A DNA stretch of 64,000 nt from positions 47,096 to 111,095 of the forward strand of contig CAZGPG010000011.1 of NCBI GenBank assembly GCA_964527735.1, read 5' to 3'. The notes beneath the pieces were generated by a model. That model was given only the letters and a program-made list of their open reading frames with translations, was not told the origin of the DNA and made no database searches. This DNA comes from JBEBVQ01 sp964527735. Lineage in GTDB: Bacteria; Bacteroidota; Bacteroidia; Chitinophagales; Chitinophagaceae. This document shows, one piece after another, positions 42,427 to 49,133 of this stretch (position 1 is its first letter; each line of letters starts with the position of its first letter). The translations under genes and the position numbers were made by a program.

Positions 42427-42440
42427 TTCGTATATTCAGG

Positions 42441-43862
42441 TTAAACGTTGCTTACCACTTCCTGCAGCAGATCCGTTTCCTGCTGGATGGCTGTTATACC
42501 TCCTTTCAGGTTATAGAGATTGTCAAAGCCGAATTTTTCTTCCAGCTCACGGATAGCTTTGGCACTCCGTCCGCCCATCTTGCAATGCACCACCACTTTT
42601 TTATCGCGGCTTATTTCGTCCGCCCTGTCTGCTACCGTAGCCAGCGGGATCAGCAGCGCGCCTATATTGACCTGCGCGTATTCGGCCGGCTCCCGCACAT
42701 CTATTACCTGGATGTCTGCTCCTTCTTTTTGCCAAGCCACAAATTCGTCAACAGTTATTTCCTTGATCTTTTTCTCCACGACTTTTACCCCGCAGAATTG
42801 CTCGTAATCTATCAGCTCTTTGATCTCCGGTGTGCTTGCCTGTTTGGAAATGCGCAGTGTTCTTGTTTCAAACGTCAGGGCATCGAATACGAAGAAGCGC
42901 CCGCTCAGCGGTTCACCGATACCGGTAATGACCTTGATGACTTCGTTGGCCTGCAGGCTCCCGATGATGCCGCACAAAACGCCCAATACGCCGCCTTCCG
43001 CGCAGTTTGGCACTAATCCCGGTGCGGGCGGAGTGGGGTAAAGGTCGCGGTAATTCGGCCCGGTTTCCCCTTTGGCATTGGTGTAGTTGAAAACGGATAC
43101 CTGTCCTTCAAACTGGAAGATAGAGGCATATACATTGGGCTTCCCGGCGATCACGCTGGCGTCATTCACCAGGTAGCGGGTGGGGAAGTTGTCGGTGCCG
43201 TCTGCCACCACATCGTACTGACTGATCAGCTCCAGGGCGTTCTTCGACGTAAGCTGGGTGTTGTAGGTAATGACGTTTGTGTGTGGGTTCAGGCTTTGGA
43301 TCCTCTTTTTTGCCGCATCTACTTTGAGCTTGCCGACGTCTTCCACCCCAAACAACACCTGTCGTTGCAGATTGCTGTCGTCCACCACGTCAAAATCAAT
43401 AAGACCGATGGTGCCTACTCCGGCAGCGGCAAGGTATAGAAGAACAGGACTGCCCAGACCACCCGAACCAACGATCAGCACTCTGGCTGCTTTCAGTTTC
43501 TTTTGTGCATCCAAACCGAAATCAGGAATGATGATATGACGGTTGTACCGCGCCAGCTCTTCTTTGCTGAACTGTATGTCTTCAAGCCCGCTTCCTCCTG
43601 CGATGGCAGGGATAATACTGATAACGGTACCGGCGCTCACCGGGGTGTTTTCCTGTTGTAAGCTGCGGATGTCTTCATCGCCAGCGAATATGTTGACGTA
43701 TCCGCGGATCTGTTCCTGCTCATCGAGAAGGTTCTTCTTCAGATCGGGGAAGTTGAGCACCAGCTCGCTGATGCTTTCTTTGATCGTGCTGCCGCCGACC
43801 TGTACCCGGGATTGCTGCCCGGTAAATTTTCTAAGTGGTGTTGGAATGATAATCGTAGCCAT
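42441..43862 (-). CDS. CysO-like sulfur carrier fused to MoeZ-like E1/rhodanese
   Basis: A 473-residue three-domain protein. Residues 1-90 form a ubiquitin-like sulfur carrier very close in pattern to mycobacterial CysO, with IIIPTPLRKFTG, YVNIFAGDEDIR and the C-terminal IIPAIAGG. Residues about 95-345 form a ThiF/MoeB/MoeZ-type adenylating domain with RVLIVGSGGLGSPVLLYLA, DFDVVDDSNLQRQ, ADGTDNFPTRY and VPNCAEGGVLGVLCG. As in MoeZ, the zinc CxxC pairs are missing (NYRDLYP, STPEIKELIDYEQFCG). Residues about 365-470 are a rhodanese with the active Cys427 in VVHCKMGGRS. The diglycine at 89-90 is internal and followed by SGLEDIQ, so activation would require cleavage or a different mechanism. It lies between the JAMM gene and tRNA-Cys. 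Confidence 0.9.
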   Translation of the reverse strand: MATIIIPTPLRKFTGQQSRVQVGGSTIKESISELVLNFPDLKKNLLDEQEQIRGYVNIFAGDEDIRSLQQENTPVSAGTVISIIPAIAGGSGLEDIQFSKEELARYNRHIIIPDFGLDAQKKLKAARVLIVGSGGLGSPVLLYLAAAGVGTIGLIDFDVVDDSNLQRQVLFGVEDVGKLKVDAAKKRIQSLNPHTNVITYNTQLTSKNALELISQYDVVADGTDNFPTRYLVNDASVIAGKPNVYASIFQFEGQVSVFNYTNAKGETGPNYRDLYPTPPAPGLVPNCAEGGVLGVLCGIIGSLQANEVIKVITGIGEPLSGRFFVFDALTFETRTLRISKQASTPEIKELIDYEQFCGVKVVEKKIKEITVDEFVAWQKEGADIQVIDVREPAEYAQVNIGALLIPLATVADRADEISRDKKVVVHCKMGGRSAKAIRELEEKFGFDNLYNLKGGITAIQQETDLLQEVVSNV

Positions 43863-43877
43863 TGTTGTTTTATTATG

Positions 43878-44312
43878 TTATAATGAATGAACGGTATTGA
43901 TAAACAGGATTTTTTCTTCTTCAAACTGAAAGTCATTATTCAGGCGCCACGACTGCATGGAGACCCATTCATTTTCCCCGACGGCAATGATGACGTAAGA
44001 GAAAAACGGCTGAGCCACAACCCGGTCGTGCTCGCTGGGTATCGATGGATGATTGGGATGTGAATGATATACACCCAGCAGGGTCAGGTTATTTGTCTCG
44101 GCATATTGTTCTGCTTTCAGATAATCTTTTGGGGTGATCTCAAACCTTCTTCTCTTATCTCCTTCTTTGGCATTATTGATCACGATGATTTCATCTATCG
44201 TGCGTTCATCCCTGTTGTCGCCGCCCAGCAGGAAGCCGCAGCACTCATTGGGATACGTCCGTAGCGCGTCGTCAATTAATTGTCCTTTGATCGTGTCGTT
44301 GATGAGTAGCAT
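43878..44312 (-). CDS. JAMM/M67 metallopeptidase (Mec-like)
   Basis: A 144-residue zinc protease of the JAB1/MPN family. The JAMM motif is complete: Glu23 in NECCGFLLGG and HxH-x7-S-x2-D in VYHSHPNHPSIPSEHDR (His83, His85, Ser93, Asp96). In mycobacteria the related Mec protein releases cysteine from the CysO-cysteine adduct. Here it sits between cysM and the CysO-MoeZ fusion, 5 bp after the cysM stop and 15 bp before the fusion gene, so the same role is likely. It may also cut the fusion protein after the internal diglycine. The length is typical of stand-alone bacterial members. Confidence 0.92.
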   Translation of the reverse strand: MLLINDTIKGQLIDDALRTYPNECCGFLLGGDNRDERTIDEIIVINNAKEGDKRRRFEITPKDYLKAEQYAETNNLTLLGVYHSHPNHPSIPSEHDRVVAQPFFSYVIIAVGENEWVSMQSWRLNNDFQFEEEKILFINTVHSL

Positions 44313-44317
44313 GGTTT

Positions 44318-45250
44318 TTACAGAATTTGACGGATGACTTCACTGTATTTGTCTGCATTGTCCGGCAGGATGGTAACAATCGTTCCCGATTCTATTTCAT
44401 TGGCGATCTGCAAAGCCCCGGCAATATTTGCCGCAGCCGACGGGCTGAGCAACAGCCCTTCCGATTCATACAACCGTTTAATGATCTCATAGGCGTCCGG
44501 CGTAGCGATCTCAATATTCCGGTCTGCCACATGGGGATCGTATATTCCGGGGACGATGGCTGTCTCCAGGTGCTTCCAGCCTTCCAGTCCGTGCAATGCC
44601 AGGTCGGGTTGGAGGGAGATGACCTGAATAGAAGAGTTTATTTCTTTCAGCCGTCTTGAAGTACCGATGAAAGTACCGGTAGTGCCCAAGCCTGCTACGA
44701 AGTAACTGATACCAGGAACCTCACGTATGATCTCTTCTGCCGTGCCGTAATAATGGGCTTTCCAGTTTTGGTCATTCGTATATTGGCTGGCATAGAAGTA
44801 CTTGTCCGGATGTTGCAGCGCAAGCTGTGCTGCTGTTTCCTGAGCTTCGTCGGTGCCCCCGAATTTTGAGGTGAAGATGATCTTTGCGCCCAGCGATTCC
44901 AGGATTTCCTTTCTTTCCTTTGAAGCGTTTTCGGGCAGGCACAATGCAACGGATATACCCAGCTCTTTCCCGACGGCAGCATAGGCTATGCCTGTGTTGC
45001 CGCTGGTAGCGTCCAGCAACGTTCTGCTTTCGTCCAGCTCCCCCTGTTCAATGGCGCGGCGGATGATATTGAAGGCCGCACGGGCTTTTACACTGCCCGA
45101 CAACTGCTGCCATTCGGCTTTGGCATAGATGTGTACATTTTTATTCGGATGCAGGTTGCGGATCGGCAAAAGCGGAGTATTGCCGATCTTTTCGCCTGTC
45201 TGTGCGAGCTTGTCTGCCAGCGTTGGAAGAATGATTGGTTCCGATGTCAT
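44318..45250 (-). CDS. cysM: PLP-dependent cysteine synthase (CysM type)
   Basis: A 310-residue fold-type II PLP enzyme. The PLP lysine is Lys55 in LSGSVKARAAF, the phosphate-binding loop is near LLDATSGNTGIAYA and the later GLGTTGTFIG glycine loop is present. In its family, CysM accepts O-phosphoserine or O-acetylserine with sulfide, thiosulfate or a CysO thiocarboxylate. The operon with CysO and a Mec-type protease favours thiocarboxylate use, which is inference. The C-terminus ends NADKYSEVIRQIL without an obvious extension. It is the first structural gene after two poly-Cys leader ORFs and terminators, with its ATG 46 bp after terminator 2, so expression should depend on the Cys-tRNA state. 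Confidence 0.92.
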   Translation of the reverse strand: MTSEPIILPTLADKLAQTGEKIGNTPLLPIRNLHPNKNVHIYAKAEWQQLSGSVKARAAFNIIRRAIEQGELDESRTLLDATSGNTGIAYAAVGKELGISVALCLPENASKERKEILESLGAKIIFTSKFGGTDEAQETAAQLALQHPDKYFYASQYTNDQNWKAHYYGTAEEIIREVPGISYFVAGLGTTGTFIGTSRRLKEINSSIQVISLQPDLALHGLEGWKHLETAIVPGIYDPHVADRNIEIATPDAYEIIKRLYESEGLLLSPSAAANIAGALQIANEIESGTIVTILPDNADKYSEVIRQIL

Positions 45251-45295
45251 TTTAGTTCGTGGTTAATCCGGGGTTGCTTCAAAATATGCGGTACT

Positions 45296-45327
45296 AAAAA
45301 AGGCCTTACGGTTTTGTCGTAAGGCCT
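45296..45327 (-). terminator. Attenuator terminator 2 (before cysM)
   Basis: A perfect 10-bp stem AGGCCTTACG / CGTAAGGCCT with a 7-nt loop, followed by TTTTT on the minus strand. Its left arm TACGACA (45315-45321) is complementary to TGTCGTA (45358-45364) at the end of leader 2, a possible antiterminator. Confidence 0.85.
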
Positions 45328-45352
45328 CTTCATTAATTTTACAAAGACGATA

Positions 45353-45451
45353 TTACATACGACAGTACCAGGGTATAGGCATACAACAACAGCAACACGC
45401 CATTATGCTGCTACTGTTTGCTGTTGTTTGTGTCAATATGTTTTTCATCAT
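45353..45451 (-). CDS. Poly-Cys leader peptide 2
   Basis: A 32-codon ORF, too short for ordinary gene finding, starting ATGATGAAAAAC and ending TAA. Its codons 19-23 are TGT TGC TGT TGT TGT, five cysteines in a row (45383-45397), followed by MPIPWYCRM with a sixth Cys. It lies 31 nt before terminator 2. The last codons contain TGTCGTA, complementary to the left arm of that terminator. A ribosome stalled at the cysteine run would leave this segment free to pair and block the terminator; a ribosome that reaches the stop would cover it. This is the classical leader-peptide attenuation design. Translation is inferred. Confidence 0.8.
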   Translation of the reverse strand: MMKNILTQTTANSSSIMACCCCCMPIPWYCRM

Positions 45452-45470
45452 TTTCTTGTGTAAGCTGTAT

Positions 45471-45506
45471 AAAAAAAACTCCTCTGGTTGGTACCGGAGG
45501 AGCTTT
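45471..45506 (-). terminator. Attenuator terminator 1 (between the two leaders)
   Basis: CTCCTC pairs with GAGGAG, extended by an inner GGT/ACC and by AAA/TTT at the base, followed by eight T on the minus strand. It separates leader 1 from leader 2. Confidence 0.85.
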
Positions 45507-45538
45507 CAGATATTGTTGTAATTATCTAATGTCTTGAT

Positions 45539-45634
45539 CTAACCGATACACCTTTCCTGCGAAAGCATACAACAACAACACAGCATCCCTGATGCAGCGC
45601 GATTGTTTGTGTATTGGTTGGTTGTTGTGTTCAT
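45539..45634 (-). CDS. Poly-Cys leader peptide 1
   Basis: A 31-codon ORF starting ATGAACACAACAACC and ending TAG. Codons 19-22 are four consecutive TGT (45569-45580), giving CCCC, and codon 29 is a further Cys. It lies 32 nt before terminator 1 and about 30 nt after the expected transcription start. A six-base segment GCTTTC just after the cysteine run (45561-45566) can pair with GAAAGC at the base of terminator 1 (45502-45507), and TTGTTGTA can pair with TACAACAA further on. The antiterminator is less clear than in leader 2. The two leaders differ outside the Cys run, so this is not a recent simple duplication. Translation is inferred. Confidence 0.78.
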   Translation of the reverse strand: MNTTTNQYTNNRAASGMLCCCCMLSQERCIG

Positions 45635-45667
45635 TTTGTTACTGACCCTTTTGGGGTTATTGCGATG

Positions 45668-45699
45668 CAAAGATAGGGGGAGTTTTTATTCGGGGCAAA
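45668..45699 (-). promoter_or_regulatory. Promoter of the cysteine operon
   Basis: On the minus strand TTTG (45696-45699), exactly 20 bp, then TATCTTTG (45668-45675): a full consensus match, 33 bp before the first leader ORF. Transcription should start near 45662, giving a leader of about 410 nt before cysM. Confidence 0.8.
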
Positions 45700-45756
45700 T
45701 TTTTTTGGTGTATTCACATTGTGAAAGTCTCATAAAACATCTGATCCGTGATTAAT

Positions 45757-46329
45757 TCATCCGGCGCCATCATCATAAGGTTTAAACCCGATCCTGTTTC
45801 TGGGAGTGCTTTGTTTCCCGATCAGTTCTTTGAGGACGGTAAAAATATTTTCAATGTCCCTGCTGTTATTTTTAACTTCCTGCTCCAGTTGTGAAAGTGT
45901 TAACAGGATATCTTTATGAGTAAGGGCATGTTCCCGGAGCTGTGTGAAGACGCGGATAATGCGGATATTAACCGCAATAGCCGTCGGGCTGTTCAAAATG
46001 CTGGATAGCATCGCCACACCCTGTTCGGTAAAAGCCATGGGCAGATATCTTGTGCCTCCCCAACTTGAGGTGCCAATCTGGCTCCTCAAGTTTTCAAACT
46101 CTTTCCTGGTAAGCGTAAACATAAAGTCACGGGGAAACCGTTCTGTATTTCTTTTTACCTGTCTTTTTAATTGTTTGGTCTCCACTCCATACATTTCTGC
46201 CAGGTCACGATCGAGCATCACTTTTTGCCCACGCACTACATAAATGCGATTGAGTATTTTTTGCTCGGCAACCAGGACTTGCAGTTCTTTCTTCGCCATC
46301 AGATAAAGCATTCGTCTTGAAATAGCCAT
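45757..46329 (-). CDS. ORF6N domain protein
   Basis: A 190-residue protein. The N-terminal ORF6N domain (about 20-110) has IYVVRGQKVMLDRDLAEMYGVETKQLKRQVKRN, FMFTLTRKEFENLRSQ and the YLPMAFTEQGVAMLSSIL motif; the rest is a coiled-coil region with SQLEQEVKNNSRDIENIF. ORF6N domains are DNA-binding modules spread by phages and mobile elements, yet many free-standing bacterial members are common chromosomal genes. Function unknown. ATG 46329 is used; an ATG ten codons in (46299) starts closer to the usual family N-terminus. It is divergent from the pentapeptide gene and upstream of the cysteine operon promoter on the same strand. Confidence 0.82.
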   Translation of the reverse strand: MAISRRMLYLMAKKELQVLVAEQKILNRIYVVRGQKVMLDRDLAEMYGVETKQLKRQVKRNTERFPRDFMFTLTRKEFENLRSQIGTSSWGGTRYLPMAFTEQGVAMLSSILNSPTAIAVNIRIIRVFTQLREHALTHKDILLTLSQLEQEVKNNSRDIENIFTVLKELIGKQSTPRNRIGFKPYDDGAG

Positions 46330-46436
46330 ACTGTATCAGCATGACTTCCTCTAAGTTAATGGAAATGATTTATTTAGACTCTGTTTTGTCTGGCGACAAT
46401 CGATTTTTCATAAAATTCCTGCATATTGCACCACCG

Positions 46437-47015
46437 ATGCAACAGGAAACGTACATACAAGACAAAACTTTTGACAGAAACGACTGCACACAAAGTCCGC
46501 TGATAAAAGGCGAGTATGAAAACTGCACGTTCAGCAACTGCAACTTTTCCGGTGGTGATCTTTCCGGCATAAAGTTTATTGACTGTACGTTTAACGACTG
46601 CAATCTGAGCCTGGCAAAACTCGGTGGGACAGTATTGAACAACATCAGGTTCAGGGATTGCAAGATGCTGGGGCTCCGGTTTGATGCCTGTAGTGGTTTT
46701 GGCCTTTCCTTTTCGTTTGAGGGCTGTCAGCTTAATCACTCCTCATTCTTTAAAACAAAAATCAGAAACACCGTTTTTAAAAATGTGCAGTTACAGGAAA
46801 CGGACTTTGCAGAAAGCGACCTGACAAGTGCTGTTTTTGACAACTGTAATTTAGCACAAGCCGTTTTTGATCGTACAATACTTGAAAAAGCCGATTTCCG
46901 GACTGCTTATAATTATTCCATTGACCCTGAAATCAACCGGATCAAAAAAGCAAAGTTTTCAATTGCGGGCGTCCCGGGATTGCTGTATAAATACGGTATT
47001 GAAATAGAGCAATGA
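46437..47015 (+). CDS. Pentapeptide-repeat protein
   Basis: A 192-residue protein consisting almost wholly of A(D/N)LxX-type pentapeptide repeats, e.g. CTFSNCNFSGGDLSGIKFID and LQETDFAESDLTSAVFDNCN. They should fold into a right-handed quadrilateral beta helix. It resembles the McbG/Qnr group that mimics DNA and protects gyrase, but there is no direct evidence for that; many such proteins are of unknown role. ATG 46437 begins MQQETYIQDKTF directly before the repeats; a start 32 codons upstream gives a sequence without repeats. There is no signal peptide, so it is cytoplasmic. Confidence 0.82.
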   Translation: MQQETYIQDKTFDRNDCTQSPLIKGEYENCTFSNCNFSGGDLSGIKFIDCTFNDCNLSLAKLGGTVLNNIRFRDCKMLGLRFDACSGFGLSFSFEGCQLNHSSFFKTKIRNTVFKNVQLQETDFAESDLTSAVFDNCNLAQAVFDRTILEKADFRTAYNYSIDPEINRIKKAKFSIAGVPGLLYKYGIEIEQ

Positions 47016-47093
47016 ACAGTTGATGATATACTCCTCACCTGAAATACAACTAAAAGATCTTACGGATTTTCCGCAATTTGCGACCTTCATGCT

Positions 47094-49094
47094 TTGATAC
47101 CTGAAAGAAATAAGGTGAAACACGTTTGTTTACTGTTCGTTTTCTTTTCCTGTTTGTGGCCTTCCTGCAATGCCGGGGCGCAGACGCCGTATCCTGAAAG
47201 CCTGGAAACGATACAAAGCTTTTCGGAAGAACGGCATACGCTTGATAGCCTGTTCCACGAGGCGCGGATATGGCAATCCCGTGGCGCCGGCAATCAGCTT
47301 TTATCTGTTTCCGGAGAAGCGCTGCGCCTGGCAGCAGCAGTGCGGAATGATTCGCTGCTGGCGCTCGCACATTATTACCTGGCCGGTGCATTGCTCACTA
47401 CCGGCCAGCCGGATATGGCGTTGTATAACTTCGGCAGGGCATTGTGGTTTGCTTCCGATCCGCGCGACATCCGGTTGATTGCAGCCATATTGAGCGGGAT
47501 AGGACGGGTCTATGAATCACGGGATAATTATCATGAAGCGCTCAGGTATTTTCTGAGGTCATTAAGGTTGAGGGAAATATCCGGTGATGAATTGGGTGTG
47601 GCCGAATCATTCAACAATATAGGGATCATTCATTACAATACAGGCAACTGGGAACGGGCATTGCAATATTATCAGAATGCACTTCAGATCAGGAAAGAAA
47701 AAAATGATCCGGCCGGGATATCCGAAACATTACACAACATCGGCGTGATATACGAAGGTGAAGGTAAGATAGAAGATGCGATCGCATTATATCATCAGGC
47801 GCTGCAGATCAATGAAAAGCACGGATTCCTCTGGCGTGCCGCACTGAATTATAACAACCTGGGATCATGCGCGCGAACACTGGGCCGTACATCTGAAGCG
47901 TTGGCATATCATCTCAAAACGGTGAAGCTGCAGGAGGAGATTACCGATGTAAGAGGGCTCGCCCTTGCCCAGTATAACGTAGCCAACGATTATCTTGATC
48001 TGGGACGGATGGATTCTTCCCTGGCTTACGCCGGGATGTCGCTGGCAAGTTGTGAAAAAGCAGACAATCTATATGTAAAAAGAAACGTGTTCCTCCTGAT
48101 GGGGAGGATATCCGAATGTAGAGGTGATTACCCTGCAGCTTTGATGTATACTCGTCAGGGGCAGGCGCTCAACGATAGTATCTACCATACCGAATCGCAG
48201 CGGCTGATCGCTGACATGAATGCGAAGCATGATGTAGATAAAAAAGAGAATGAGATCATTCAATTACAACAGCAGCGTGCGCTGGAAGAGCTGAATGCCC
48301 GCAATGAGATATACAGGCTCCGGAGCTGGCTGGGGGTGGCGTTGGCCGCTATCGTTCTGTTGGGCTGTGTATGGGTGATCGCGCGTATGCGGCAGGCCCG
48401 AAAAGAAATGCAGCGGCGGGAGGCGGAAAACCTGAAGCAGATCAGGCAGCAGGAAGCCTGGTCGCAGGATATGATCGAAGTGCAGGAAAATGAACGCAAG
48501 CGTATTGCCCGCGAACTGCACGATGGGATATGCCAGGCGATCACCGTTTCGCGCCTCAACCTGATCAATATCCCGAAAAATTCTTCCCTGGATCCGGATG
48601 CGCTCGATGCTATAGAGCATACGGCAGAAGCCCTCGATCAGACTTACCGCGAACTGCGCTCCCTCTCGCACCAGATGATACCCAAGGCGCTGGAAGTTAC
48701 CGGCCTTTGTGATGCGATGGAAGATCTGATGGGCAAAACATTTGCACATACCGATACCCGTTTCAGCTTCGAACGGGGGCAGGCGCCCCGGCTTGCCCCG
48801 CAGCAGGAAGCCAGTCTTTACCGTATCTTCCAGGAGCTGATTGCCAACATCGTAAAACATGCACAGGCGACAGAGGTGAATGTACAGGTTTATACGGCTG
48901 GCAAGACGCTGATCATGATGGTGGAAGACAATGGGGTAGGGATGCCCCGAACGGAAGGCCTGCCGCATGAAGGGATCGGCCTTTCGAATATCCGTTACCG
49001 GGTACAGTTGCTGCATGGCACTTATAATGTTGAATCGCCGGAAGCGGGAGGGATGCTGACTATGATCCGGGTGCCATTAATGACACATTCTTAA
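47094..49094 (+). CDS. TPR-containing sensor histidine kinase
   Basis: A 666-residue kinase. The signal peptide (about 8-30) is followed by periplasmic TPRs (about 80-350, e.g. AESFNNIGIIHYNTGNWERA, ISETLHNIGVIYEGEGKIEDA), a coiled coil, a membrane segment near 411-430, a NarL-type dimerisation helix with the phospho-acceptor His476 in RIARELHDGICQ, and HATPase_c with FQELIANIVKHAQ, EDNGVGMP and GIGLSNIRYRV. All boxes are intact. The start used is TTG 47094; GTG 47115 would also leave the signal peptide whole. No regulator follows directly: the nearest NarL-type regulator is at 54030, 5 kb away beyond T9SS genes and an IS element, and may be its separated partner. Confidence 0.9.
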   Translation: MIPERNKVKHVCLLFVFFSCLWPSCNAGAQTPYPESLETIQSFSEERHTLDSLFHEARIWQSRGAGNQLLSVSGEALRLAAAVRNDSLLALAHYYLAGALLTTGQPDMALYNFGRALWFASDPRDIRLIAAILSGIGRVYESRDNYHEALRYFLRSLRLREISGDELGVAESFNNIGIIHYNTGNWERALQYYQNALQIRKEKNDPAGISETLHNIGVIYEGEGKIEDAIALYHQALQINEKHGFLWRAALNYNNLGSCARTLGRTSEALAYHLKTVKLQEEITDVRGLALAQYNVANDYLDLGRMDSSLAYAGMSLASCEKADNLYVKRNVFLLMGRISECRGDYPAALMYTRQGQALNDSIYHTESQRLIADMNAKHDVDKKENEIIQLQQQRALEELNARNEIYRLRSWLGVALAAIVLLGCVWVIARMRQARKEMQRREAENLKQIRQQEAWSQDMIEVQENERKRIARELHDGICQAITVSRLNLINIPKNSSLDPDALDAIEHTAEALDQTYRELRSLSHQMIPKALEVTGLCDAMEDLMGKTFAHTDTRFSFERGQAPRLAPQQEASLYRIFQELIANIVKHAQATEVNVQVYTAGKTLIMMVEDNGVGMPRTEGLPHEGIGLSNIRYRVQLLHGTYNVESPEAGGMLTMIRVPLMTHS

Positions 49095-49133
49095 TGTGTG
49101 TTTCATATTGTTCAGGTTTTAGAATGAAAAAAA

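Noticed and set aside
45383..45580. ACA/TGT trinucleotide runs look like a simple microsatellite
   Set aside because: The runs are in frame within two short ORFs, contain a TGC variant, and each is followed by an intrinsic terminator, so coding for cysteines explains them better.
45757..46329. ORF6N protein as evidence for a prophage
   Set aside because: No other phage genes are nearby and free-standing ORF6N proteins are common in Bacteroidota chromosomes.
48264..49016. 250-codon open frame opposite the sensor kinase
   Set aside because: Antisense shadow of a conserved HATPase region.
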